A DNA stretch of 13,384 nt from VBCK01 sp036270655 (GTDB lineage: Bacteria > Pseudomonadota > Gammaproteobacteria > Burkholderiales > Burkholderiaceae_F). Numbering within the stretch: position 1 is the stretch's first letter; the number at the start of each line of letters is the position of its first letter. Shown in pieces: positions 6,359 to 13,384 of the stretch. The stretch lies in assembly GCA_036270655.1 (NCBI GenBank), contig DATBCD010000092.1, forward strand, positions 1 to 13,384. Reading direction: 5' to 3'. Position numbers and translations under genes: made by a program. A model generated the notes under the pieces. The model was not told the origin of the DNA. It was given only the letters and a program-made list of their open reading frames with translations, and searched no databases.

Positions 6359-6441
6359 GTTAGGGGGCACTGTTCGCCCCGAATAATCAGCGCTGATCCC
6401 TTCGTTGCGCGCGGCCTGGGCTGCGCGCGCTTGGCGCGCTG
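6359..6441 (+). promoter_or_regulatory. Structured 5' leader of flhB without a Shine-Dalgarno
   Basis: The predicted leader holds a chain of inverted repeats. GGGGC (6364-6368) can pair with GCCCC (6376-6380). ATCAGCGCTGAT (6386-6397) is a perfect 12-bp palindrome. Three copies of GCGCGC (6407-6412, 6425-6430, 6434-6439) can pair in alternative ways, the last two forming a stem with a TTG loop that ends two bases before the flhB ATG. No GGAG-like site is seen at the usual distance. The layout suggests that flhB translation depends on RNA folding, a regulator protein or a small RNA. Confidence 0.45.
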
Positions 6442-7596
6442 ATGGCCGATTCCGATCATTCGTCGCAGGACCGCACGCTGGAGCCATCGGCCAAGCGTCT
6501 GGCGGACGCTCGCCGCGAGGGCCAGGTCCCCCGCTCGCGCTACCTGTCCCATCTGATGGTGTTGGGCACGGCAGTGCTCGGATTGAGTCTGGTCGGCACG
6601 CGCCTGGCCCAGGCCTGTCACACCGTGCTGGTTCGCGGTTTGAGCTTCGACCTGGCGGCGGCGTCCGATCCGACCCGGATGGGCGCGCAGCTGGCGGAGC
6701 TGACCGTCGATGCGGCCTGGGCCACGCTGCCGTTGCTGGCCGCGCTGCTGGCGTCCTCGCTGGCCGCTCCGCTTCTGATCGGCGGCTGGAACTTTGCGCC
6801 GGGGACCGTGGCCCCGCGCTTCGACCGCCTCAATCCGGTCACCGGCATGCAGCGCTTCTTCTCGCTCTCGGCCCTGATGGACCTGGGCAAGGTGACGCTG
6901 GTGGCGATCCTGCTGGCGATTGTCGGCGGCTACACGATCATGAGCCACATGACCGACTTCGCGGCGCTGTCGCTGCAGAGCCTGCCCGCCGCCGTGTCCA
7001 GCCTGTCGTCGCTCCTGCTGGCGGCCTTCATGCTGCTGGCCGGCACGCTGGCCGTGTCGGCCGCGATCGACGTGCCCTACCAGATCACCAGCTATCGGTC
7101 CCGCCTGCGCATGACGGTCCAGGAGGCACGCCAGGAGGACAAGGAGAGCCAGGGCGATCCGCGCATCAAGCAGCACGTACGACGCGCCCAGCGGGAGATG
7201 GCCCGCAAGCGAATGATTGCGGCCGTGCCCAAGGCCGACGTGGTGGTGACGAACCCGACCCACTTCGCGGTCGCCCTGAAGTATCTGCAGGCGCGCCACC
7301 GCGCGCCGATCGTGGTCGCCAAGGGCATGGGCGCGGTGGCCGACCGCATTCGCGAGGTGGCGGCCGAAAACGGCGTTCCCAATCTGGAGGCTCCGCCGCT
7401 GGCACGAGCGCTGTACCGCCACGTCGAAATCGGCGCCGAGATTCCGGCCGCTTTGTACACGGCGGTGGCCCAGGTTCTCGCCTATGTCTATCAGTTGAAG
7501 CGTTATCGCGACGGCCAGGCCCAGCCTCCGCAGGAGCCCGGCGACATACCGATTCCGCGCGGGCTGGACCCGCTGGAGCCGAGGGCGACCGCGTGA
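6442..7596 (+). CDS. flhB: FlhB, flagellar type III export switch protein
   Basis: A 384-residue inner-membrane protein of normal family length. The N-terminus contains EPSAKRLADARREGQVPRSR (14-33), the classic FlhB/YscU opening. About four hydrophobic segments follow (near 36-57, 92-115, 148-170 and 184-210), with NPVTGMQRFFS (131-141) in the cytoplasmic loop. The linker RLRMTVQEARQEDKE leads to the cytoplasmic domain with the autocleavage motif NPTH (271-274). Cleavage between Asn271 and Pro272 switches export from rod/hook to filament substrates. The visible sequence is intact for this. The tail after residue 355 is Pro-rich. The start is the ATG at 6442, supported by family alignment rather than by a ribosome site, which is missing. 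It is the first gene of the plus-strand operon, and flhA follows after 55 nt. Confidence 0.96.
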   Translation: MADSDHSSQDRTLEPSAKRLADARREGQVPRSRYLSHLMVLGTAVLGLSLVGTRLAQACHTVLVRGLSFDLAAASDPTRMGAQLAELTVDAAWATLPLLAALLASSLAAPLLIGGWNFAPGTVAPRFDRLNPVTGMQRFFSLSALMDLGKVTLVAILLAIVGGYTIMSHMTDFAALSLQSLPAAVSSLSSLLLAAFMLLAGTLAVSAAIDVPYQITSYRSRLRMTVQEARQEDKESQGDPRIKQHVRRAQREMARKRMIAAVPKADVVVTNPTHFAVALKYLQARHRAPIVVAKGMGAVADRIREVAAENGVPNLEAPPLARALYRHVEIGAEIPAALYTAVAQVLAYVYQLKRYRDGQAQPPQEPGDIPIPRGLDPLEPRATA

Positions 7597-7651
7597 GATC
7601 CCCCATACATCCCGGCTGCGGTCATCGGCCGCTTTCCGATTGGAGTGAGCG

Positions 7652-9745
7652 ATGAACGCCCTGGCGTCGATCTTCGATCATCCGCTGCTGCGCGAGGTTC
7701 CGTGGCGCTCGCTGGCGGTTCCGCTGCTGATCTTCATGGTGCTGGCCATGATGATCGTTCCAATGCCCCCGTTCCTGCTGGATCTGCTGTTCACCTTCAA
7801 CATCGCGCTGGCGCTGGTGGTGCTGATGGCCGCCGCCTACACGCGCCGCCCGCTGGACTTTGCCGCGTTCCCCACGGTGCTGTTACTGACGACCTTGATG
7901 CGCCTGTCGTTGAACGTGGCCTCGACCCGGGCCGTCCTGACGCAGGGACATACGGGGCCGGCAGCCGCAGGAAAGGTGATCGAATCGTTCGGGCACTTCG
8001 TGATCGGCGGCAATTTCGCGGTCGGCCTGATCGTGTTTGCGATCCTGGTTGTGATCAACTTCATGGTCGTGACCAAGGGCGCGGGGCGCATCGCCGAAGT
8101 GGCGGCGCGCTTCACGCTCGATGCGATGCCGGGCAAGCAGATGGCGATCGACGCGGACCTGAACACGGGTTCGATCGACGACAAGGAAGCGCGCCGGCGC
8201 CGCCAGGAGATCTCCCAGGAGGCCGATTTTTACGGCGCCATGGACGGCGCCAGCAAATTCGTGCGTGGCGACGCGGTGGCCGGCATCCTGATCATGTTCA
8301 TCTGCGTGTTCGGCGGCCTGGCGATCGGCATGCTCCAGCACGACCTGTCGTTTGCGGCGGCGGCCGGCAACTACGTCCTGCTGACGATCGGCGATGGCCT
8401 GGTGGCGCAGATCCCGGCGCTGGTGATCTCGATCGCCGCCGCTTTGATCGTCGCACGCGTCGGACGCGAGGACACCGACGTCGGCATGCAGATGATCGAG
8501 CAGCTGGCCCGCACGCCGCGCACGCTGGGCATCACCTCGGCGATCCTTTTCATACTCGGCGTGATCCCGGGTATGCCGTGGCTGGTTTTCCTGCTGCTGG
8601 CATCGGCCTGCGGTTTCGGGGCGCGCTGGCTGTGGCTGCGGGAGCGCGGGCAGCTGCAGGCCAAGGCGGAGGCGGCCGCCGCCCCGCCCGAGCTGCCGTC
8701 GCAGGAAGCCAGCTGGGACGACATCGTGCCGGTCGACGTGCTGGGATTGGAGGTCGGCTACCGGTTGATTCCGATGGTCGATCAGAACGCGGACGGCGAG
8801 CTGCTCAAGCGCATCAAGGCCATCCGGAAGAAATTCGCCCAGGACATCGGATTTCTTCCGCCCCCGGTCCACATCCGGGACAACCTGGAGCTGAAGCCGA
8901 GCCAGTACCGGATGCTGCTCAAGGGCGTCGTGATCGGGGAAGGCGAGGCTTTCAACGGAATGTGGCTCGCGATCAACCCGGGCGGGGTGACCCAGACCGT
9001 GCCAGGCACTGCGACCCACGATCCGGCGTTCGGCCTGCCGGCGATCTGGATCGAAGGGCGCACGCGCGAATCGGCGCAGGTGCTCGGCTACACGGTGGTC
9101 GATTGCGCCACGGTCGTCGCCACGCATGTCAATCATCTGCTGCTGTCGCACGCCGGGCAGCTGATGGGCCGCGCCGAAGCGCAGTCGCTGATCGATCACA
9201 TCGCCAAGCTTCAGCCCAAGCTGGTCGAGGATCTGGTGCCTAAGCTGATTCCGCTCGGCACGCTGCAGAAAGTGCTGTCGAACCTGCTCGATGAGGGGGT
9301 GCATATCCGCGACATCCGCACGATCATCGAGACGCTGGCCGATGCCTCGACGCGAAGCACCGATCCGGTCGAGCTCACGGCCCAGGTTCGCGCCGCGCTG
9401 CGAGCGACGATCGCCCAGTCGCTGTTCGGCAATACGCGCGAGCTGCCGGTGATCGCGCTGGACCCCGAGCTGGAAAAGGTGCTTTCGCAGTCGCTGGGCG
9501 CCGCCAACGAGGCGCCGGCGTTCGAGCCCGGGCTGGTCGATCTTCTGCAGCGCGGGGCGGCCATCGCAGCCAAGCGCCAGGAGGACGTCGGCTTGAATCC
9601 GACGCTGCTGGTGCCGGACCGGCTGCGCCTGCCGCTCACGCGCCTGCTGCGGCGCGCTGCGCCGCGCCTGCGGGTTCTGGGCCATGCAGAAATTCCGGAC
9701 ACCAGCACGATCCGGGTCAGCACCGTGCTGGGAGCGCCCGCTTGA
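7652..9745 (+). CDS. flhA: FlhA, flagellar type III export gate protein
   Basis: A 697-residue protein, the usual FlhA length. The first 330 residues carry about eight membrane segments. The FHIPEP family signature is seen as TKGAGRIAEVAARFTLDAMP (141-160) followed by GKQMAID, in the loop thought to couple export to the proton gradient. GDGLVAQIPALVISIAAALI (247-266) is another strongly conserved stretch. A linker (about 331-352) leads to the cytoplasmic domain, with DIVPVDVLGLEVGYRLIP (357-374), the substrate and chaperone docking part, and DPAFGLPAIWI (457-467). FlhA forms the nonameric export gate with FlhB and FliPQR in the basal body. The ATG follows GGAGTGAG at good spacing. It is the second gene of the operon. 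Confidence 0.97.
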   Translation: MNALASIFDHPLLREVPWRSLAVPLLIFMVLAMMIVPMPPFLLDLLFTFNIALALVVLMAAAYTRRPLDFAAFPTVLLLTTLMRLSLNVASTRAVLTQGHTGPAAAGKVIESFGHFVIGGNFAVGLIVFAILVVINFMVVTKGAGRIAEVAARFTLDAMPGKQMAIDADLNTGSIDDKEARRRRQEISQEADFYGAMDGASKFVRGDAVAGILIMFICVFGGLAIGMLQHDLSFAAAAGNYVLLTIGDGLVAQIPALVISIAAALIVARVGREDTDVGMQMIEQLARTPRTLGITSAILFILGVIPGMPWLVFLLLASACGFGARWLWLRERGQLQAKAEAAAAPPELPSQEASWDDIVPVDVLGLEVGYRLIPMVDQNADGELLKRIKAIRKKFAQDIGFLPPPVHIRDNLELKPSQYRMLLKGVVIGEGEAFNGMWLAINPGGVTQTVPGTATHDPAFGLPAIWIEGRTRESAQVLGYTVVDCATVVATHVNHLLLSHAGQLMGRAEAQSLIDHIAKLQPKLVEDLVPKLIPLGTLQKVLSNLLDEGVHIRDIRTIIETLADASTRSTDPVELTAQVRAALRATIAQSLFGNTRELPVIALDPELEKVLSQSLGAANEAPAFEPGLVDLLQRGAAIAAKRQEDVGLNPTLLVPDRLRLPLTRLLRRAAPRLRVLGHAEIPDTSTIRVSTVLGAPA

Positions 9746-9803
9746 TCGGCCCGCATCCAGCAGGCCGGTTCCGGCGGAACGGTTGTAACGAAGGGAGAAC
9801 ACG

Positions 9804-11660
9804 ATGAGCTTCAGACGATACATCGCGACTACGGTACGCGAGGGACTGGACCGGGTGCGACGCGAGCTCGGCGAAGACGCGGTGATCCTTTCGAACAAGC
9901 GGCTCGGCCCGGGCCGGATCGAAATCGTCGCTGCCGCGTCCGATTCGATGCAGGCGCTGGTCGAGGAGGTGGACCGACCGAGCGCGAGCGCGCGCCAGAA
10001 CGCGGCGGCACGCGAGCGCACTCGCCCCGACGAGGCCGATCAGACTGAATCGTTCCAGGATTTCATCCGTCGCCAGGCTCCCGCCTCCGCGCCGCGCGCT
10101 ACGGCGGGCGAGCCGGCCTCCGCGCCACGCGCCGCGGCCGGTTCACCCGCCGAAGCGCGCAGTGCGAAGGCGGGCCAGCCTTCCTCCGGGCGTCGTGCTC
10201 CGGCCGGTCAGCCCGCCGAAGCGCGCACGGCGAAGTCGGCCCTGCCCGCCGAAGCGCGAAACGCGAAGGCCGTCGCCGCGATGTACCACGAGGTGTCCCG
10301 GGCGAACTTCGAGACCGATGAGGCCGCGGCCGACGTGTTCGAGTCGGCACCGATGCCTGCGCAGCCCAGCCCGGCCGTTTTCCGCCAGCGCAATGCGCCC
10401 GACGCCCGGATAGCCTCGGGCGCGACGGTTGCCGGTGCGGCGTCGCCGGGTTCGATCGAAGGCGCGCCGGCACGGCCGGCACCCCCGGCCGCGATCGGCG
10501 CTTCGGCAGCGCGGCCGCCAGCAGCGGCTGCCATCAATGCCGTCCCGATCCAACGCGCCGCGCCACCGGCGCCGCCGCAGGTTGACGACCCGGTTGCGGC
10601 CTTGCCGCCGGCGCCGGCGCCCAAAGCCGTGCCCGCTGCAGCCCGGCCGCAGTCCGGTCCGCTGGCCGATGCCGGCAGAGACGATGCGCGCGTGATGGCC
10701 GAGCTGCGGTCGTTGCGCGCCGCGCTGTCCGATCGGATCGCGGCGCTCGAATCGAATATCGCCTTGACCCGCTCGCCCGCGGCGGTCGACCCGGGCGCTC
10801 AACGCAATCCGGCGGCGACCCGCGTGATGACGCGGATGCTGATGTCGGGCTTCTCGCCGGACCTGGCGCGGCGTGTTGCCGCCCATGCTCCGGCGACCGG
10901 CGACATCGAGGCCATGGACGCCTGGCTGCACGAAGTCGTTGCCGGCAATTTGCGTTGCGCGGGGGCGGCCGACGGGCTGCTGGAGAGCCAGGGGGCCATC
11001 GCGCTGGTCGGCCCGACCGGCGTAGGCAAGACCACGACCGTGGCCAAGCTGGCAGCGCGCTTCGCGGTGCGCTACGGCGCCAGCCAGCTCGGGCTGGTCA
11101 CGCTCGACTCGTATCGGATCGGAGCCCACGAGCAGCTGCGCAGCTACGGCCGCATCCTCGGGGTGCCGATGCATATCGCGCAGGACGGGGCCACGCTGCG
11201 CGAGTTGCTGGCGTCGCTGCAAGGCAAGCGGCTGGTTCTGATCGACACCTGCGGCCTTTCGCAGCGGGACGAGCGGATGGAAGAGATGCTCGGCACGCTG
11301 AGCGCGGCTCGCTTCAACATGCAGCCGATCCGGCGGATCCTGCTGCTGAACGCGGCCTCGCATTCGGAGACGCTCGACGAGGTGGCGCGCGCATGGCACG
11401 CGTCGGACGCCGCCGGCGCAATCCTGACCAAGCTGGACGAAGCGGCCCGGATCGGCGGCCCGCTCGACTGCGTGCTGCGCCACCGGATGACGCTGTTCGG
11501 CCTGACCAACGGCCAGCGGGTGCCGGAGGACTGGCATCCGGCCAGCGCGCGCCTGATCGCTCACGTCGCCCTGAAGCCGTCGACCTCGCCGTTCGCTCTC
11601 GGGGACGAAGAGGCCCGCGCCTGGTCCGAGCAACCGCAAGGCAGCAGCCTGCATGCTTGA
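9804..11660 (+). CDS. flhF: FlhF, SRP-type GTPase for flagellar placement, with long repeat-bearing linker
   Basis: A 618-residue protein, longer than many FlhF proteins. The N-terminal domain begins MSFRRYIATTVREGLDRVRR and includes ELGEDAVILSN (21-31), typical of FlhF. Residues about 58-290 form an Ala/Pro-rich linker holding six tandem 11-residue repeats. The helical N domain follows (about 295-390), then the G domain with P-loop GPTGVGKTTT (403-412), DSYRIGAHEQLRSYG (435-449), G3 DTCGLSQRD (481-489), the guanine-specificity motif TKLDEA (542-547) and GLTNGQRVPEDW (566-577). All GTPase landmarks are present. FlhF recruits early flagellar components to the cell pole and dimerises on GTP, and FlhG stimulates hydrolysis. 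AAGGGAG (9791-9797) stands 6 nt before the ATG. The stop overlaps the start of the flhG-like gene by 8 nt. Confidence 0.95.
   Translation: MSFRRYIATTVREGLDRVRRELGEDAVILSNKRLGPGRIEIVAAASDSMQALVEEVDRPSASARQNAAARERTRPDEADQTESFQDFIRRQAPASAPRATAGEPASAPRAAAGSPAEARSAKAGQPSSGRRAPAGQPAEARTAKSALPAEARNAKAVAAMYHEVSRANFETDEAAADVFESAPMPAQPSPAVFRQRNAPDARIASGATVAGAASPGSIEGAPARPAPPAAIGASAARPPAAAAINAVPIQRAAPPAPPQVDDPVAALPPAPAPKAVPAAARPQSGPLADAGRDDARVMAELRSLRAALSDRIAALESNIALTRSPAAVDPGAQRNPAATRVMTRMLMSGFSPDLARRVAAHAPATGDIEAMDAWLHEVVAGNLRCAGAADGLLESQGAIALVGPTGVGKTTTVAKLAARFAVRYGASQLGLVTLDSYRIGAHEQLRSYGRILGVPMHIAQDGATLRELLASLQGKRLVLIDTCGLSQRDERMEEMLGTLSAARFNMQPIRRILLLNAASHSETLDEVARAWHASDAAGAILTKLDEAARIGGPLDCVLRHRMTLFGLTNGQRVPEDWHPASARLIAHVALKPSTSPFALGDEEARAWSEQPQGSSLHA
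10080..10277 (+). repeat. Six tandem 33-bp repeats inside flhF
   Basis: FlhF residues 93-158 are six head-to-tail 11-residue units: PASAPRATAGE, PASAPRAAAGS, PAEARSAKAGQ, PSSGRRAPAGQ, PAEARTAKSAL and PAEARNAKAVA. At DNA level units 3, 5 and 6 share CCCGCCGAAGCGCG, and unit 4 is the most diverged. The whole-unit periodicity keeps the reading frame, so copy number could change without breaking the gene. Confidence 0.85.
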
Positions 11661-12459
11661 TCGGTCGTGCGGCCGGCGCGGCCGCCCGGCGCGCGCGGCA
11701 CAGGACCAGGCTGCCGGCTTGCGGCGCCTGTTCGCGCCGTCGGAGCCCCAATGGCTACCCATTTTGCTCGCGCCCGAACCGGACCTGGACAACGCGGGCT
11801 GGCTCGCCGACCTGGCTCGCGCGTGCGTCGAGCAGGGGGCCCGCACGCTGGTGGTGGACGCCGCCCGCGCCCGGGTGGCTGCCGCGTTCGGGCTGCGGGC
11901 GCGCTATGACCTGGCGCACGCGCTCGATGGCGACTGTGCGCCGCTGGATGCGTGCGTGCCGGCCGGCGCCAACCTCAGGATCCTTCCAGCAGCGCGCGCG
12001 CTCGAGCAGAACGGTCGAAGCACGGACCGCCTGAACCGCTTCGAGGCAGGCGTACGCGCGTTGGCGGCGACGGCCGATTGCGCGCTGCTGGTGCTGCCGG
12101 CCGCGAGCGGGGGCAAGCTGGCCGGTTTCTGCGGCACCGGCGGCATTTCCGACGCCATCGTGGCCGCCATCCCGGGTCCCGGCTGCGAGCGCCGCGTGAT
12201 CGGCGCGATGCGCACGCTTCTGAGCGTCGCGGACATCGACACTTTTAGGCTTCTTTTCCAGGATACGGACCCGGAATGCGCCGGTAGGCTGTATTCGAAG
12301 CTCGCCGCACTCGGCGTGCACGAACTGGGCGCCAGAACGTCGGACGCCGGGAGCGTGCACGACGTTGCCGCAATCGAGCGCCTGGTGCGACTGGTGCGAT
12401 GCCGCAGCATGCCGCGCGGCTATCGCGCGGATGGCACGGCCGTGGAGACCGTTTCTTGA
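11653..12459 (+). CDS. flhG: Degenerate FlhG (FleN/YlxH)-like protein without a P-loop
   Basis: A 268-residue protein in the flhG position between flhF and fliA. It keeps DQAAGLRRLFAPS (18-30), matching the N-terminal DQAxxLR helix by which FlhG stimulates the FlhF GTPase. It also keeps FlhG-like landmarks GARTLVVDA (62-70), FGLRARYDLAHAL (79-91) and LRILPAARAL (108-117). Where MinD/ParA-type FlhG has the deviant Walker A loop KGGxGKT, this protein reads ILLAPEPDLDNAGWLADLAR (37-56), with no glycine loop and no signature lysine. ATP binding and ATP-driven dimerisation therefore appear lost. FlhG normally limits flagellar number with FlhF. I infer that this one may act mainly as an FlhF activator. 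The ATG overlaps the flhF stop (11653-11660), with only a weak AAGG upstream, implying translational coupling. The identity call rests on position and the helix as much as on overall similarity. Confidence 0.75.
   Translation: MLDRSCGRRGRPARAAQDQAAGLRRLFAPSEPQWLPILLAPEPDLDNAGWLADLARACVEQGARTLVVDAARARVAAAFGLRARYDLAHALDGDCAPLDACVPAGANLRILPAARALEQNGRSTDRLNRFEAGVRALAATADCALLVLPAASGGKLAGFCGTGGISDAIVAAIPGPGCERRVIGAMRTLLSVADIDTFRLLFQDTDPECAGRLYSKLAALGVHELGARTSDAGSVHDVAAIERLVRLVRCRSMPRGYRADGTAVETVS
12444..12458 (+). promoter_or_regulatory. Ribosome-binding site and TTG start of fliA, overlapping the flhG stop
   Basis: GGAG at 12444-12447 sits 8 nt before TTG at 12456-12458. That TTG shares bases with the flhG TGA (12457-12459), a four-base TTGA junction typical of translational coupling. 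Confidence 0.7.
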
Positions 12460-13190
12460 AGAACGAGACTTTCATCTACAACGCGCGCGGCACGCTCGAG
12501 CGTCAGAACGACTTCGCGAAGCAGTACGCGCCGCTGGTGCGTCGCATCGCGCATCAGATGATCGCCAAGCTGCCGGCCAACGTAGAGCTGGACGACATGA
12601 TCCAGGCCGGCATGATCGGTCTGATGGATGCTGTCAACCGGTTTGAGGAAACCCACGGCACTCAGTTCGAGGTCTACGCGGCCAGCCGGATTCGCGGATC
12701 GATGCTGGACGAGCTGCGGGCGGGCGATTGGCTGCCGAGGTCGGCGCGCAAGAGTCAGCGCGATATCGAGAACGCGATCCATCGCCTCGAGCAACGCCTC
12801 AAGCGCGTCCCGGCCGAGGCCGAGATCGCGTCGGAAATGGGGCTGTCTGTCGGCCAATACCAGGAAACGCTCAACGAGGCGCGCGGCGCGCAGTTGATGT
12901 ATTTCGACGACCTGGGCGGCGGCGACGACGATGACGACTACCTGGAGCGGCATGTGGCCGTCGATGGCGCCGACCCCTCCGAAATCCTGCGCGACAAGCG
13001 GTTCCGCGGCGCTCTGGTCAGCGCGATCGAAGAGCTGCCCGAGCGCGAACGCCAGCTGATGAGCATGTATTACGAGCAGGACATGAACCTGCGCGAGATC
13101 GGCTCGGTAATGGGCGTGACCGAGTCTCGCGTATGCCAGCTGCACAGCCAGGCCGTGGCCCGCCTGCGCGCCAAACTGAAGGCCTGGTAA
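12456..13190 (+). CDS. fliA: FliA, flagellar sigma factor sigma-28
   Basis: A 244-residue sigma-70-family factor, against 239 in E. coli. Region 2 is visible as YAPLVRRIAHQMIAKLP (24-40), LDDMIQAGMIGLMDAVNRFE (45-64) and FEVYAASRIRGSMLDELR (71-88). Region 3 follows (DWLPRSARKSQRDIENAIHR, 91-110), and region 4 has LPERERQLMSMYY (194-206) and the DNA-binding helix-turn-helix LREIGSVMGVTESRVCQLHS (212-231). A short acidic run GGGDDDDDYLE lies at the region 3/4 junction. The best start is TTG at 12456, overlapping the flhG stop as TTGA, with GGAG (12444-12447) 8 nt upstream. The ATG at 12399 has no ribosome site and would add 19 atypical residues. FliA directs transcription of late flagellar and chemotaxis genes and is held by the anti-sigma factor FlgM, not seen here. 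It probably recognises both strong promoters described in this window. Confidence 0.95.
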   Translation: MKNETFIYNARGTLERQNDFAKQYAPLVRRIAHQMIAKLPANVELDDMIQAGMIGLMDAVNRFEETHGTQFEVYAASRIRGSMLDELRAGDWLPRSARKSQRDIENAIHRLEQRLKRVPAEAEIASEMGLSVGQYQETLNEARGAQLMYFDDLGGGDDDDDYLERHVAVDGADPSEILRDKRFRGALVSAIEELPERERQLMSMYYEQDMNLREIGSVMGVTESRVCQLHSQAVARLRAKLKAW

Positions 13191-13200
13191 GGACGATGCC

Positions 13201-13384
13201 GTGGGCATGATGGAACGGATCGGCACGGGAATCGCCTCGGCGCCGCGAGTCAGCGAGTTTCTGACCTTCCGGCTGGGAGGCGAGGAGTACGGGATCGACA
13301 TCCTGAAGGTGCAGGAGATCCGGGGCTACGAGGCGGTGACGCGGATCGCCAATGCGCCGGCCTTCATCAAGGGGGTGGTGAATC
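13201..13384 (+). CDS. cheW: CheW-like chemotaxis coupling protein, N-terminal part
   Basis: The gene runs off the right edge after about 61 residues. VSEFLTFRLGGEEYGIDILK followed by VQEI and RIANAPAFIKGVVN is the standard beginning of a CheW domain, which links chemoreceptors to the CheA kinase at the polar array. The preferred start is GTG at 13201, with AGGA (13190-13193) 7 nt upstream. ATG codons at 13207 and 13210 are in frame and possible. It begins 10 nt after fliA stops, so it is likely the next cistron of the same transcript. A CheV or a CheW-receiver fusion cannot be excluded because the 3' part is missing. Confidence 0.85.
   Translation, partial: MGMMERIGTGIASAPRVSEFLTFRLGGEEYGIDILKVQEIRGYEAVTRIANAPAFIKGVVN

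Noticed and set aside
9765..9782. Inverted repeat GTTCC-GGC-GGAAC between flhA and flhF as a terminator
   Set aside because: Only five base pairs and no T-run. The flhF ribosome site follows directly and the genes appear co-transcribed.
7883..10021. A 712-codon open frame on the minus strand opposite flhA
   Set aside because: Low-complexity Arg/His/Gln-rich translation, with no motif or ribosome site. The plus strand is unmistakably flhA.
10143..11846. A 567-codon minus-strand frame opposite flhF
   Set aside because: Arg/Gly-rich shadow of the GC-rich flhF coding sequence, and it crosses the flhF/flhG junction without any sign of a protein family.
12934..12961. Asp-coding GAC/GAT run in fliA as a slippage site
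   Set aside because: The codons are mixed (GAC and GAT) and the run is short. An acidic linker between sigma regions 3 and 4 is an ordinary variable spot.
1..13384. CRISPR arrays, tRNA or rRNA genes, insertion sequences
   Set aside because: I saw no spaced direct repeats, cloverleaf signatures, rRNA motifs, transposase genes or terminal inverted repeats. The only tandem repeat is the coding one in flhF.

Overview
This window looks like chromosomal DNA of a high-GC, flagellated proteobacterium, most likely a betaproteobacterium of the Burkholderiales. The main support is the gene run flhB-flhA-flhF-flhG-fliA-cheW, a YcgR/PilZ flagellar brake gene nearby, and an FlhG-like protein without a usable nucleotide-binding loop. 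The assignment rests on gene order and protein character, not on a marker gene.

Left part (1-4767, minus strand): four co-directional genes read leftward from a promoter at 4741-4767. In transcription order they encode a TPR/SPINDLY-type O-GlcNAc transferase-like protein, a family-2-like glycosyltransferase with a helical tail, a fused glycosyltransferase/methyltransferase, and the first 52 residues of a B12-binding radical-SAM-type protein cut by the window edge. The promoter matches the flagellar sigma-28 (FliA) consensus with the exact 11-nt spacer. I infer that this is a flagellin (or other flagellar protein) glycosylation and glycan-methylation operon, switched on with the late flagellar genes.

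Middle part (4768-6441): a plus-strand YcgR-type c-di-GMP flagellar brake converges on an unrecognised minus-strand gene, with a 16-bp perfect palindrome between them. The 240-bp divergent region 6202-6441 holds a second strong sigma-28 promoter (6326-6352), followed by an unusually structured leader ahead of flhB. No gene-free stretch exceeds 300 bases.

Right part (6442-13384, plus strand): flhB and flhA encode core parts of the flagellar type III export gate. flhF and a degenerate flhG control flagellar placement and number. fliA encodes sigma-28 itself and starts at TTG overlapping the flhG stop. The 5' part of a cheW gene follows. Because fliA lies downstream of a sigma-28 promoter, the layout implies positive feedback by FliA on its own operon, and FliA would also drive the glycosylation operon. 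The most unusual points are the sigma-28-controlled sugar-modification operon, the FlhG that keeps its FlhF-activating helix but has lost its P-loop, the 33-bp repeats in flhF, and the hairpin-rich flhB leader.
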